The notes under the pieces: model-generated
Seen by the model: the letters and a program-made list of their open reading frames with translations, nothing else
Database searches by the model: none
What the model was told of the DNA's origin: nothing
Source of the DNA: Haberlea rhodopensis
Taxonomy: Eukaryota > Streptophyta > Magnoliopsida > Lamiales > Gesneriaceae
DNA length: 64,000 nucleotides
Assembly: GCA_907163345.1 (NCBI GenBank)
Contig: CAJQUN010000425.1
Span: 372,001 to 436,000, forward strand
Direction: 5' to 3'
In this document: positions 48,318 to 59,800 of the stretch, piece after piece
Layout of the letters: each line of letters opens with the position of its first letter
Position numbering within the stretch: position 1 is the first letter of the stretch
Translations under genes and position numbers: made by a program

Positions 48318-48660
48318 ATATGTATTGATAGCGATGGTTCATTCCGCTATATTGATTGGCGATGGTTCTTGCCGCCGGATATATTGATAGCGATGTCTCA
48401 TTCCGCTATTCTATTGGCGATGATTTATGCCGCATGTATATTGATAGCGATGCCTCATTCCGCTATATTGATTGGCGATGACTTATGCCGCCGGGTATTC
48501 ATAGCGATGGTACATTCCGCTACATCTAGGGCGATGGTTCATGCCGTCAGATGTCTATAGCGAGGTTTTATGCCGCTGACTCTATGACGAGGGATTATGC
48601 CCCTGATTCTATAGCGACGGGTTATGCCGCTATGCACATGACGCTGGATTACGCCACCTA
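48318..48660 (+). repeat. GCG stem-loop minisatellite, right half (D1 internal)
   Basis: Continuation of the array at 38011-38754 with more variable loops (for example GATAGCGATGTCTCATTCCGCTAT); stems remain recognisable while units decay towards 48660. Confidence 0.8.
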
Positions 48661-51035
48661 CGAGCGATGGGTGCTGATTGCATACCACTGTTGGATGATT
48701 GAGTCAGGTATGCCGCTATATTGTTAGCAATGAGGTATGGCATATTACTGTTTATTTAGCACTATTGCGGATATCATGTGTTGATTTACTTATGTTGTCA
48801 TGTGTTTGACGATGAGATTATAGGTGTCGTGTATTGACATGTACCGTCGTATGTTTGACAATGTTAATTGATTGTCATGTGTTGACATATGCCGTCACGG
48901 GATGACGATGACATAGTGGATGTTCTATGTAGACGTGTAGCGTCGTTTTGACGATTAATACATTTATGTTATGTATTAGGTTTTATGGTTTGAGTGCGGA
49001 TGATGAGCACATGGTAGAGTCTGGGTCACTAGTTGACGAGACCTTTTGTCGAGCAATGATACCCTTGGGTATGCTCGTTAGTTTGGCTAGGGCCAAGTGA
49101 TTGGTGGTAAGAGTAGTCATTGAGGAAACTACTCGCTTGTGTTGTGATGTAGGGTAGACATGGTTGCACCCACCCTGAGGGTGTGGGATAAGTCTTATCG
49201 GATTATGATTGCATCATAAGTGAGCAAGGACACCGGGTTGTCCATTGTGCTTGGTATTTTAGAGATATGTTGGGCGATGACCCATTACTCTAACGGTTGT
49301 ACGGTATGGCATACCGAGATGGAACATATGGTTTGTTGGTGGGCTTGATATGAGCCTATGGAGACAGCACTTTGCTAGCCAGATATCGTAGTAATGATAT
49401 AGTGTGCTTGTTGGGGCCATGATACTGCTCGTTGGAACCAAGTTTGGCAAATCGTAAAGTGATACGATGTGGATTATGGTGGACTTTATTAGTCACCACG
49501 TCATTTGAGGTTGAGGTTGTGCATGCCTCATTGAAACGTGTATACGTTGATGTTAAATCTTGGTGAGACTTGTCTGGGACAGCTCATAATGTTGAAGTAC
49601 CAACAAGAGAGTCATCAAGTCGTCATTGACTCGATCTGGAGAATCCGTGTACTTGGGATGCAATGGGTGTTATTGTAACCAGTTTTTTTTCCGAACGGTG
49701 GTTCGAGACTAGTGGATCTCGAGTTCGATAGCACTTCCCTTGTGGGGAAGGAGGTAGTATTATACCTATTTGGGAATCTTTGAAGGATTCAGTAAGTTGG
49801 TACGTGTGGTGTTGATTTTGGGAATCACGTCGTGTTGTTGATCGTCGATTATCATTCTCCACTGCAATGGAATGACTCAGAATTGACAGTTGTGTATGGG
49901 GGCTTAGGGGTATGTTGTAGATACCCGAGCCAAGTGCATTGAGTATGCATGTGATGTCAGTGCTTAGGCAGGTATACCGGTGAGTGTACGGATGCCAATT
50001 TTTGACTTCCTTTTTGGCAAGCATAGAGTTATGCTATTTTGGATGGCTAAATCTCTGATGAGAGATATGGAACACCTTGAGATTGGGAATCTCCACGGCA
50101 CTATAATTATGAGAAACAATCGTGGAGTTAGTTGACTCCCTTTGAGGAGGGATTATCTTGTGTGGGTTGAGGTGTTTCCTGGTTGGTGTTTCCCTTCGAG
50201 TCATGCGATAGCCTTCCCAGGTTTGGATTGTTAAATCCTAGGATTATCAAGGGATGGCAGGAATTCGGATTTATTGGGTGTCGCTGTCGACACAAGCGTT
50301 GAGGATGCAATGTGTTTATTGCATGTCCTTCCAAGATTTGAACTCTGTGGAGTCTCGATGGTTTACTTATGATCTGGATGTGATCCTTGGAATATCCGGA
50401 GGTGGACATCTTGTGAGATGTCTTTTGTGTGAATCTGTGGCCGTGAGTTGCCCAAATTGAGTTGCAATGATACGACTGCTCATTCGATGGAGGAGGTATG
50501 AAAGTGGAGACCAGGTTTGGTATGTGTACATCGTGGTATACTAATGTTTCCCCCGTAACGATGTATGTTAGACATCGTGAGTCATGATAGAGATGTCTTT
50601 GAATGATATCTACGATGGAATCGGGAGCGATTCAAATCCTTGCAGTTTCAGTTGACTAACTACTTTGGGATTATTAGCGTTGAGTGGTGCTGACGCTCTT
50701 TGACGTTATGATGGAATTGGAAGTCTATTCCACTCCAGAGATTGACACGAGGTCAACGTTCTCACGGTTGAGGTGTCATTCATGATGCGTTCTTACTAAG
50801 TGGTATTAGAACGAAGGATGACTGTCCGATCTACGGTCGTAAATATTGGTTGTTTTGCAGTCATGAGGGACTGACTTTTGGGGTGAACCGCATCGAGGTA
50901 CGTTTTGCCTCTTGGGTGATAAGTTGGTGTTGGTTTTGGTATGTCGCTCTGTTTCAGAGTTTGATGGGAGATAAGTATCCTCGCGGTTTTTAAGACGATT
51001 CTGATATGGTCAGGAATCGAGGTTATGGGGGATAT
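48318..51035 (+). mobile_element. D1 internal region, right part
   Basis: The stem-loop array continues to about 48660. Non-coding sequence then aligns with the reverse complement of D2 43900-41530 and with D3. Compared with D2, about 75 bp just before the 3' LTR, including the TTTCGAGGACGAAATT block and part of the polypurine tract, are missing; what remains reads TTATGGGGGATAT at 51023-51035. No domain was found in any frame. Confidence 0.85.
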
Positions 51036-53565
51036 TGTGATGACCTGAGATTAGGGATGTTAATCCCGGAGTGTTAATAACCTCTAAAGTTGTTTTACGT
51101 GGCGATTTGGAGTTTAATCGAGGTGTCGGGCCTTCTGGGCTCATTTATTTGGGCAGTTGGGATCGTTGGATCCCGAGGTTGAGATCGTATTCTCATTTCG
51201 GTGAAAACCTGTGAGTTGGGTTTTTAGTGTGACTCAGAATCTCGGGTGCTTTGTGTGGGCACCGGTAGGGGGTTTTTGAGTTAGAGAGAGAATTTTTGAA
51301 AACAGATGATTTTTAATGAATCATGATGTATTTGTGGGGTTATTAGTATTTTGGGGTATTTTTGCTATAAATACCAGTTGAACCCGAGATTTTAATTATC
51401 GGAACCATTTCAGCACCTTATTTCTCTCTCCCTCCCGCGTCGCGATTTCCCGTCACCTTCGACCCACGCCGCTTCCAGGCGTGCGCCCGTCGCCGTCCGG
51501 CCGCCGTTCGGCTCGTGCGACCCGCCGTTGGATTCTTCTCTCCGAGGCGCAGCTATACATACCAACAATTCGAAGTTTGGTCGCGATTTGAGCTCGGATT
51601 TGCCAGAAAAGCGTAGGGTTCGGATATGGAATTCTGTCCGATTTTGTGGCTCGATTTTGGTACGATTTTTGGGGCTTTTCTTCCAGTGTTTTTGGGGCGT
51701 TTTGTGCTGCATTTTGTGTCAAAAATTTCTTGCTTTGTGGTTCAAAGAAATTGGTTGCCAATTGATTCGATTTTCATGCTATTTGATTGAGTTAGGGTTC
51801 GAATTTTTGGGAGGTTTGAGTTCGAAATTTGGGGGTTTTTGGCAAGAGTGATGATTCTTGTTGTTATTTGATTAATTCAAGTTTTAGATGAATTATGGTG
51901 ATTATTTGAGTTCGATTTGTGTTGTGAAGGTTCGAAAATTATTGAAGGTGTTCTTGAGCAATTTTCGATAATGGTTAATTGTCGTGTGTTGACAATATTT
52001 TTTGAGGGTTACGGGTGTGCTTGAGCATGGGTTGCATGTTCGTAATTAATTGTGAATTAATTTATCGTGTTAGCACATCGTTCCTCGGAGCATGGAACTC
52101 GAGCAAGGTTTGGCTCGGACTTCGGAGATTTAAGGTACGTGCGACGTACGAGCATTACTTTATGTGATAGCAATTGTGAAATGCATAATGTGTTGTAATT
52201 GCATTAGATGGTTGTGGGTATGGCCATATACATTTATGTGTTGATATGACTATGGTACGACCTAGCCTTGATATCGCTGCCACAAGTGTGCGTAGTACTA
52301 GAGTAGTATGACCTTATAAGAGGTATGGGTACTGGGTTTATATGACCATTGTGAGACATGTGAGATGTCTAAGTATAAATAAGAATTTGCAAAATAAAGG
52401 GTAGGGCATTTGAGATGCCTGAGAATGATCGTGGGATCGTGTATTCGTTATGAGACATGTGAGATGTCTTCGTTAAGAGAAATGTGAGATGTCTAAGTAT
52501 AATGGAGAATTTGTAAAATAAATGCTAGGCATTTGAGCTATCTGTGATTGGTAGCAAAGTTGAAAATCGATATTAGATATCGAGATATCTATATTTGTGT
52601 GTATAATGAATTTGGAATCATTAATTATTGATACTTGAGAATCAGGCATGCTATGAGTTAAATCAATGTATTGATTTACTGATTTATGAGATTTGATGAG
52701 TTTGATGATTGTGAGAACAGGGACAGTACACGGAACCCCGGATGAGGATATTGCCATCCAGGGAGTATCATTTAAAATTCATTAATATTTACTTGTGTTG
52801 TAAATTATGAATTTCATTATTGTGATTATGAGATTTTGTGTATTGGTATGCTCACCCCGTTGGGGGCTGTCTCTGTTGGGGCAGGTGAACAGGTGCATCG
52901 ATGGCTGTGGAGCTGAGCTCGAGCTGTTGATTGGATGTACTCATAGGATCGTGGTACTAGGGCTTGATGGAGCACGGTATCGTATAGAGTACTTATATAC
53001 ACCCGAGATTTACATACACATTTATGATGCTCGCATGTGAGCACGGATATTCTTGTATATGGGTTGTATATAAAGGCATGAGCCTTCCTCTCTTTCATTA
53101 TATGTTGCATGCAATTGTGGTAGAATTGCTAATGATATGAGAGTCGTTAGTGTATTATGTGGGTGTTGAAACCCACTTTTGTCGTCTTATGTGTGGTGTC
53201 TTCCCTGGCTGGAAATTTACTTTGTGTTCAGTATTCTGTTGAGTATTGTGTATTCCCTGGCCGGGAATTATATTATGTGATGTGCTTTTGTTTTGGGATA
53301 GCTCAATTTATGGGGAGACTCTGCCCAAATTTTTATAAAAACCCACAATGCAAAAGTGATGTAATGGGGTTGGTATTGGGCGAACTCGTTGAGTCTATAT
53401 GTTGTTAGGATGATGATCTTATAACATTGAGTATTAAAGAAATTTTGTAGTTGCCATTCAATGGTAAAGTATCATCTGAGCTTCTCGATTGACTTTTATT
53501 GAAAGCACGTGCCACACATAGTGGTTAATACACTAATTAAGGGTTAAGGGCTTGGGGTCCTTACA
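51036..53565 (+). mobile_element. D1 3' LTR
   Basis: The same length as the 5' LTR (2530 bp). TATA box at 51366-51373, inverted repeat at 52135-52149, stem-loops around 52350-52500. It ends GGTCCTTACA at 53565. Confidence 0.92.
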
Positions 53566-53570
53566 TACAT
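53566..53570. repeat. Right target-site duplication of D1
   Basis: TACAT, matching 35048-35052. Confidence 0.93.
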
Positions 53571-53609
53571 CAAAGCATGTTTACAAAAAATCCTTTCGGG
53601 GATATCACA
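53571..53609 (-). mobile_element. Element C 5' LTR, terminal remnant
   Basis: It matches the last 39 bp of the C 3' LTR (27928-27966), ending CGGGGATATCACA, and so completes C on the far side of D1. Confidence 0.92.
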
Positions 53610-53614
53610 CTGGT
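53610..53614. repeat. Right target-site duplication of element C
   Basis: CTGGT, matching 25630-25634. Confidence 0.92.
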
Positions 53615-54457
53615 TCAGAATAGTGCATCCCTGCAACTATTGCCAATCCGAAACCCGTATACTCCATGTATACTCATCCTAAAGATGCTCTGTACTAATA
53701 TCATAGTACTCCCCAAAACCGAGCATTTCCCCGGAGACGTTTCCTCGAACGTCTCACCGGAAGTACGAAGCCAACACTTAATCCAACATTAGTAGGGCTT
53801 ACCCCGGTTGATTCACCATCAACCATCAACCAAAACCAGCTGTCTCCATGACAGTACGATCCAAATCTCTCCAAGAGATAAAATCAATATAGTAGTGTCA
53901 CCCCACTAACTATATCTCACAAACCATTGTGACTCCCATTGCATGTCATATGCAAGAATACTCATCCAGAGCTAACAACGACTTGTCGACACTCACGTTG
54001 GTATTCCTAACCAAATTGAGATGTCCCAAAACAAGTCCCTCGAAACATTTGACGTATAAACGTCTCCGTGAGGCACTCCCTGCCTCAATCATCATACCAC
54101 AAGGAGGCTACAAAAGTCTACCATACCCCTCATCGTATCACCATACGATTCACCCAGCTCAAACCCAACGAGCAGTATAATGGCTATCACAAGCACACTA
54201 AAACATTGTAACTATACCTGGCTAACGGTTCGTTGGCCCCATAGGCTCACACCATCCTATCAACGTGACACTCGTCCCATCACGGTATACCATACCGTAC
54301 AAACCATTAGAGTTGTGGGTAATCGTCCAACATATCTCTAAAACACCAAGCACAATGGACAACTCGGTGTCCTTGCTCAACTATGATGCAATCATAATCC
54401 GTTAAGACTTGTTCCACACCCTCAGGGTGGGTGTGTCCATGCCCAACACACTTCACA
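53615..54457 (-). mobile_element. D3 internal region, segment 3
   Basis: Aligned with about 42870-43410 of D2 and with the reverse complement of D1 near 49200-49620 (for example TTGGTATTCC, GTATCACCATACGAT, ACCCTCAGGGTGGGTGTG). Diverged and non-coding. It is interrupted at TCACA by E5. Confidence 0.8.
54453..54457. repeat. Left target-site duplication of E5
   Basis: TCACA, repeated at 63630-63634. Confidence 0.92.
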
Positions 54458-55574
54458 TGTGATATCCCCGAAATGATTATGTGGGTAATCATGCAATTAA
54501 GGGTTTCTAATTATGAACCAATGTGTTAAAAGGCGTATTTTATGTGAGAGTGATTTATTTATTTTGATGATGTGGTTTAGGGAGCATGTTAGGTGTTTTT
54601 AATTATTGTGTTGATGTAGTAAAATAATAAAATATCAAGGAGGGATATTTTTACACATCGTATGAAATACCGGGACACAATTAAACACCACAAACCACCC
54701 TACATGCAACCACCCCACCCCCACTTGTTGCAACCCACGCCCCTCCCCTGTTTTCTGGAAAGCTGAATGACTAAGCAAGCAACTTTACACAAAGATATTT
54801 TCACCTTGGCTCTTTCAAAAAGTTTCCTTCTTCTTCCCTTCATTTCTTCTGCAACTTGGTCGGTTTCTAGGAGGAAAGTGATCGGATTTCATTCATCCTT
54901 TCATATAGAAAATCGAAGGGCAAAAGTGGTGAGGAGTCACATGTTCTTCCCAGTTTTCAGTTTTCTAGCATGCATGTTCCTTGTAGCAGATTTGGCATGC
55001 TAGTTTAGGGTATAATGTTATATGGTTATGAGTACCTTTATGTGATGTTTGTGAAGCCCTTAGCATGTTTAGTTAAGTAACTTGCATGCTTTATGTGCTA
55101 GATTTGTAGTAGAGAAAAGGGTTCCTCGAACATCCGAGCAGGGAAGTGCTCTGTTTTTCATGTTAGGAAGGGTTTTACCATGAATATTTGAAGCATGCTA
55201 GCTTAGGTTTTGGTAAAACTTTGATGTGAAAATATGCATGGTAGTTTTGTGAAGCCCATGGCATGTTTGTTCGAGCTTTCTTTATGCTATATGTGATAGG
55301 TTTAATAGCATGAAGTGAGGTGCTCAAGAAATTATGGAAATGAATATGTTACCCTGTTTCCAGAAAAGTTGATCCAGTACTTGTTTAAATGATCGACGTT
55401 TATACATGTAGGCTTATGCTTAGGGTGTAAATTTGGTACGAATACACTCGGAGTAGTGTATTGTAATTGCTAGCATAATTGTTCAAACACGTGGTGTATG
55501 TTTTATGCTAGATCGAAGGGTGTGAATTTAGGTGTTCGAGAATTCTGGGTTGGTATTTCTCGAACAGGGCATCT

Positions 55575-55675
55575 CGATCGATCGACATTTCTTCTCGATC
55601 GATCGAGCGAGGCAGAATCTTGGTTCTGATTTTAGGCGTCTTCTCGATCGATCGGGAAGAGGGGCCGATCGATCG
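55575..55675. promoter_or_regulatory. Four phased CGATCGATCG palindromes (E5 5' LTR)
   Basis: Cores start at 55575, 55596, 55645 and 55666: 21 bp within pairs, 70 bp between pairs. Confidence 0.78.
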
Positions 55676-56035
55676 AGAGACCCAGAATGTTGAAAATTTT
55701 AAATTGATATATTTTGTTAAAGTTTTGATATTGGATTATAATGTGGTGCCTAATATTGTGTTGTGTGGCTATGTAGAACCATCCCAGGTGCCATCACAAC
55801 CGAGGAGATAAAGTTGATTTAGTCCTCTATCTTTTGGAAAGGTACGTAAGCGACGTACGGGCATCCCAATGGTAACATGTGCTTTATGTTTGTCTTTTTG
55901 ACGCATGATGAATGCAATGTGGTGCATTAAGGTTATGATACATGTTATTATGCATTGTTTTTGCATATGTATGTTGTGAAATATAAGAGGTGTATTTCAC
56001 GAGTCAAGGTTATCTTAGTAAGGATTTTAATTGCT

Positions 56036-56125
56036 TACGCTAAGGTCCATTGGAAGCGAGGAAGAATTCCGCTTACATGGTACGCTAAGGTCCATTGGAA
56101 GCGAGGAAGAATTCCGCTTACATGG
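56036..56125 (+). repeat. 45-bp tandem duplication of the LTR stem-loop (E5 5' LTR only)
   Basis: Two identical units (56036-56080, 56081-56125), each with CCATTGG-AAGCG...CGCTT-ACATGG arms. The 3' LTR and E1 have one unit, so the duplication arose after insertion. Confidence 0.92.
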
Positions 56126-56689
56126 AGTAGCAAGAAGCATTAAAATGTACTAATGATAAGGACTCGGGATTGAAATAAGGATTTAAGGAGGAAGAATGTC
56201 ATGACATTTATTTATTTGTGAAACCATACATTCTTATAATGTGTTTTTATTATGAATTATGGTACAGGGACAACCAATGGGCATTATAAATGCTGGAAAT
56301 ACAGGAAGGCTTGTGTTTAAGATTTTGCATTTATGCCTTACTTTCATATTATGTTGAATATGAATTGTGTTATGCTCATGTGTTGGGGGTTGTCTTTGTA
56401 GGTGCTTTTGTTGACGAGAACCAGGGTCGGGGTTGATATGCTGAGCTGTAAGGAGTGCTACAGGATTAGCATGTTAGAGAAAATTTTTGTATAGCTTCTA
56501 CTGAGTAGAGTAAGACTATAATGTAGTGCCTGTAGGAATTGTGTCTTTCCTTTTGAAACATTTTGGTACTGTAATCTCTAAAGCTCAGGTAAATCAACAC
56601 GGCACGTTACTCTGATATATTCATATGAATGTTTAGTTCTCTAAATTGCACCTTAATATCTTGATGTGATAACGGGGTCTCACATTTAG

Positions 56690-56701
56690 TGGTATCAGAG
56701 C
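56690..56701 (+). other. Primer-binding site of E5
   Basis: TGGTATCAGAGC, a few bases after the LTR end at 56684. Confidence 0.93.
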
Positions 56702-56881
56702 AGTGGTTAGATAACCAGGGAAGAGTGAAGGGGTTAGGTATTCATTTGGGCATGCTTATGCATGTGATGCATATGGTTGTATAAGTGTTATACTAACATG
56801 CTTTGAATATGATACTCTTGTTATCTAACGGCTTATATTATGAACTGCTTTTGGTATTGTTGTTAACTATTGTGTTACAGC

Positions 56882-59800
56882 ATGGCGAACCTCAATGAAG
56901 AGGTAGGGGATATGGACAGTAGAAATGCCAGTATTTCTCAGCCGAACCCTTTACCACCACCTGCTGTGGGCGTGGAGCCCAGTGTACAGATGTTACTACC
57001 AGGGGAGCTCAGTTTGAAGCAGTTTCTGAGTTTCCATCCGCCCATGTTTGAGGGAATTGAGTCTGGTGAAGTAGCTGAGGAGTGGTTGGAACGTATAGAG
57101 CAGATACTTGTGACTGCACCCTGTGCACGCACGGCATGGCTAAGGTTAGCCGAGTTTCAGATGGCTAAGAAGCCTGCTATGTGGTGGAAGACCACCGTGA
57201 TGGAGCCGAGAGCTCTAGGTATGGCAGTTGACTGGACTGTATTCCGGACCCGGTTCCTTAACCGGTATTTCTCTGCAGCTGCCAGACAATTAAAGGAGGA
57301 TGAGTTCAACAGTTTGAAGCAGGGTAGCATGTCAGTGGCAGACTACGCTATGCAGTATTCCTCACTGCTGAGGTATGTACCTCATATTGCTGTCAGCAGC
57401 CATGCCAAGATGAGGAACTTTCTGAAGGGTCTGAGGCCAGAGCTGTTTGATCGGGTTATCTCCAACAGCCCCATCTCATTTGATGACGCCCTGACACGGA
57501 CAGAGTTGGCGGAGATTGCCGTGGATGCGTACAAGGATGTTGTACCCGCTTCAGTACCACCACAGAGGCCTGTTACTGATAGTCTGAGGCCACGAGGGGA
57601 TCAGTTCAGGGCTCGTGGGGCCTCATCATCTTCCAAATTTAGTGGGAAGAAGCCTCAGGGACAGAAGCAGAGCAACCGGGGACCCACACAGGGGAGCAAG
57701 GCAGGGGGGACCAGGTGTACCAACTGTGGAGGATGGCACTTGTTACGTGACTGTCTAGGTTGCTATATTTGTGGCAAGATGGGCCACATGGCTCGAGGTT
57801 GCCCAAATCGGGCAGTTCAGACAGACTCAGGGCCGAATAGGCCAAGGTTTGATGCTGGGAGGGCACCACAGAGACAGCAGTTTGCACCACGACCACAGGG
57901 AGGTCAGACGGCAGGACCGCCGCAGGGACAGGTGTACGCACTGACTAGGGAGCAGGCTGAGGCAGCCCCAGAGGAAGTCATTGCTGGTACGTGCCATTTA
58001 CTTACGTACCCTGCACTTATATTGATAGATACAGGTGCTTCCCATTCCTTTGTATCTACTGCTTTTGTGAAAGGACACCGCTTGTGCTCGTCTCTGTTAC
58101 CCACGCCTCTCATGGTCTCGACACCCACAGGAAGCATGTGATTCCGGATCGGCTGTTATCTGATTGCCTCATTTATTTTGAGGGCAATGATCTGAGGGCC
58201 GATTTAATTCAGTTAGAGATGGCAGACTTTGACTGCATTATCGGCATTGACGTGTTGAGCAGATACCGAGCTATGGTAGATTTGCCAAAAGAGGATGGTT
58301 CGTTTTCTGTCTGATCAAGGGTTCCAGTGGACTTTTTATGGGGACGGCTCTCATCCAAAGATACCAGTAATCTCGGCGGTTAAGATGTCGCGGTTATTGG
58401 AACGCGGTCACACTGGGTACCTTATTTATGCCATGGATACTTCAGAGGAGAAGGAAGTGAGAGCTGAGGACATTCCAGTCGTGGCGGAGTTCATTGATGT
58501 GTTTCCAGATGAGATTCCGGGATTTCCGCCTGTCAGGGATGTTGAGTTTGCTATTGAGCTGCTGCCAGGGACATCAGCCATTTCTCGTGCCCCATACAGG
58601 ATGGCACCGGCAGAGCTAAGGGAACTGAAGGTACAGTTACATGAGCTCCTTGACAAGGGATACATCCGTCCTAGTGTATCGCCTTGGGGTGCGCCAGTCT
58701 TGTTCGTGAAAAAGAAGGATGGATCAATGCGTCTGTGCATTGACTACAGGCAACTGAACAAGGCTACGGTGAAGAACAGATATCCGCTTCCGAGGATTGA
58801 TGATCTGTTCGACCAGCTTCAGGGTACAGAGGTGTACTCCAAGATAGATTTGAGGTCAGGCTATCACCAGGTACGGGTTAGAGCTGGTGATGTCCAAAAG
58901 ACGGCTTTTAGAACTCGGTATTGGCACTATGAGTTCTTGGTGATGCCATTCAGGGTAACGAATGCCCCTGCTACATTTATGAGCCTGATGAACAGAGTAT
59001 TTCAGGAGTACCTCGATCAGTTTGTGATCGTGTTCATTGATGACATCCTGGTCTATTCAAGGAATGAGGAGGATCATGCCGATCATCTGAGGATAGTGCT
59101 CCAGATCCTCAGAGATCATCAGTTGTACGCCAAACTCAGCAAGTGTGAGTTTTGGCTGAGCAGTGTAGCCTTCTTGGGCCATATCATATCACGAGAGGGG
59201 ATATCAGTAGACCCGAGGAAGATAGAGGCAGTTATGGATTGGTCTGCCCCTACTTCAGTCAGTGAGATTCGAAGTTTTCTTGGTCTGGCTGGCTATTATC
59301 GACGTTTCGTCGAGGGTTTCTCAAAGATCGCCAAGCCACTTACACAGCTGACTCAGAAGGGAGTCCCATTCTGTTGGACTGGAGGCTTGTGATCAGAGTT
59401 TCAGGGAATTAAAGCACAGACTGACTACTGCACCATTTCTAGTGATTCCCAAGGAGAACAAAGGATTTGTTCTTTATACCGACGCATCGCTACAGGGATT
59501 AGGGTGCGTACTGATGCAGGACAGACATGTTGTGGCTTATGCTTCGAGACAGTTGAAGCCACACGAGACGAGGTATCCAGTCCATGATCTGGAGTTGGCA
59601 GCTATAGTGTTCGCCTTGAAGATATGGCGACACTATTTATACGGTACCTCATTTACCATCTTCACTGATCACAAGAGCCTGAAGTTCTTGTTTACACATG
59701 CTGAGCTGAACATGAGGCAGAGGAGATGGATGGACCTGCTGAAGGATTATGATTGTGAAATCCTATACCATCCCGGGAAAGCAAATTTGACAGCCGACGC

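Larger units (their letters stand above)
35053..53565 (+). mobile_element. D1: LARD-like non-autonomous LTR element, split by D2
   Basis: Two LTRs of exactly 2530 bp (35053-37582 and 51036-53565) differ at about 27 places by eye (about 1%). The internal region (37583-38754 and 48318-51035, about 3.9 kb without D2) has a primer-binding site and a polypurine-like end but no recognisable Gag, protease, polymerase or integrase in any frame. It must therefore have been mobilised by proteins from another element, if it moved by the usual route. Confidence 0.9.
25635..53609 (-). mobile_element. Element C: full-length Tekay-type retrotransposon, minus strand, split by D1
   Basis: The 3' LTR is 25635-27966, the internal region 27967-32763, and the 5' LTR 32764-35052 plus 53571-53609. 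CTGGT duplications bound the whole. D1 (18.5 kb) is inserted near the start of the 5' LTR, so only about 40 bp of that LTR lie beyond it. The internal region carries a broken gag-pol. Confidence 0.92.
54458..56684 (+). mobile_element. E5 5' LTR
   Basis: TGTGATATCCCCGAAATG to GGTCTCACA. Palindromes at 55575-55675; inverted repeat GTACGT-AAGCG-ACGTAC at 55842-55858; the GCGAGGAAGAATTCCGC stem-loop duplicated at 56036-56125; ACAGGGACAACC near 56263. Short frames in it are not genes. Confidence 0.94.

Noticed and set aside
35053..53565. D1 and D2 as a segmental duplication
   Set aside because: They lie in opposite orientation, one inside the other, with different target duplications (TACAT, CCGCC) and different interiors, so they are separate insertions.
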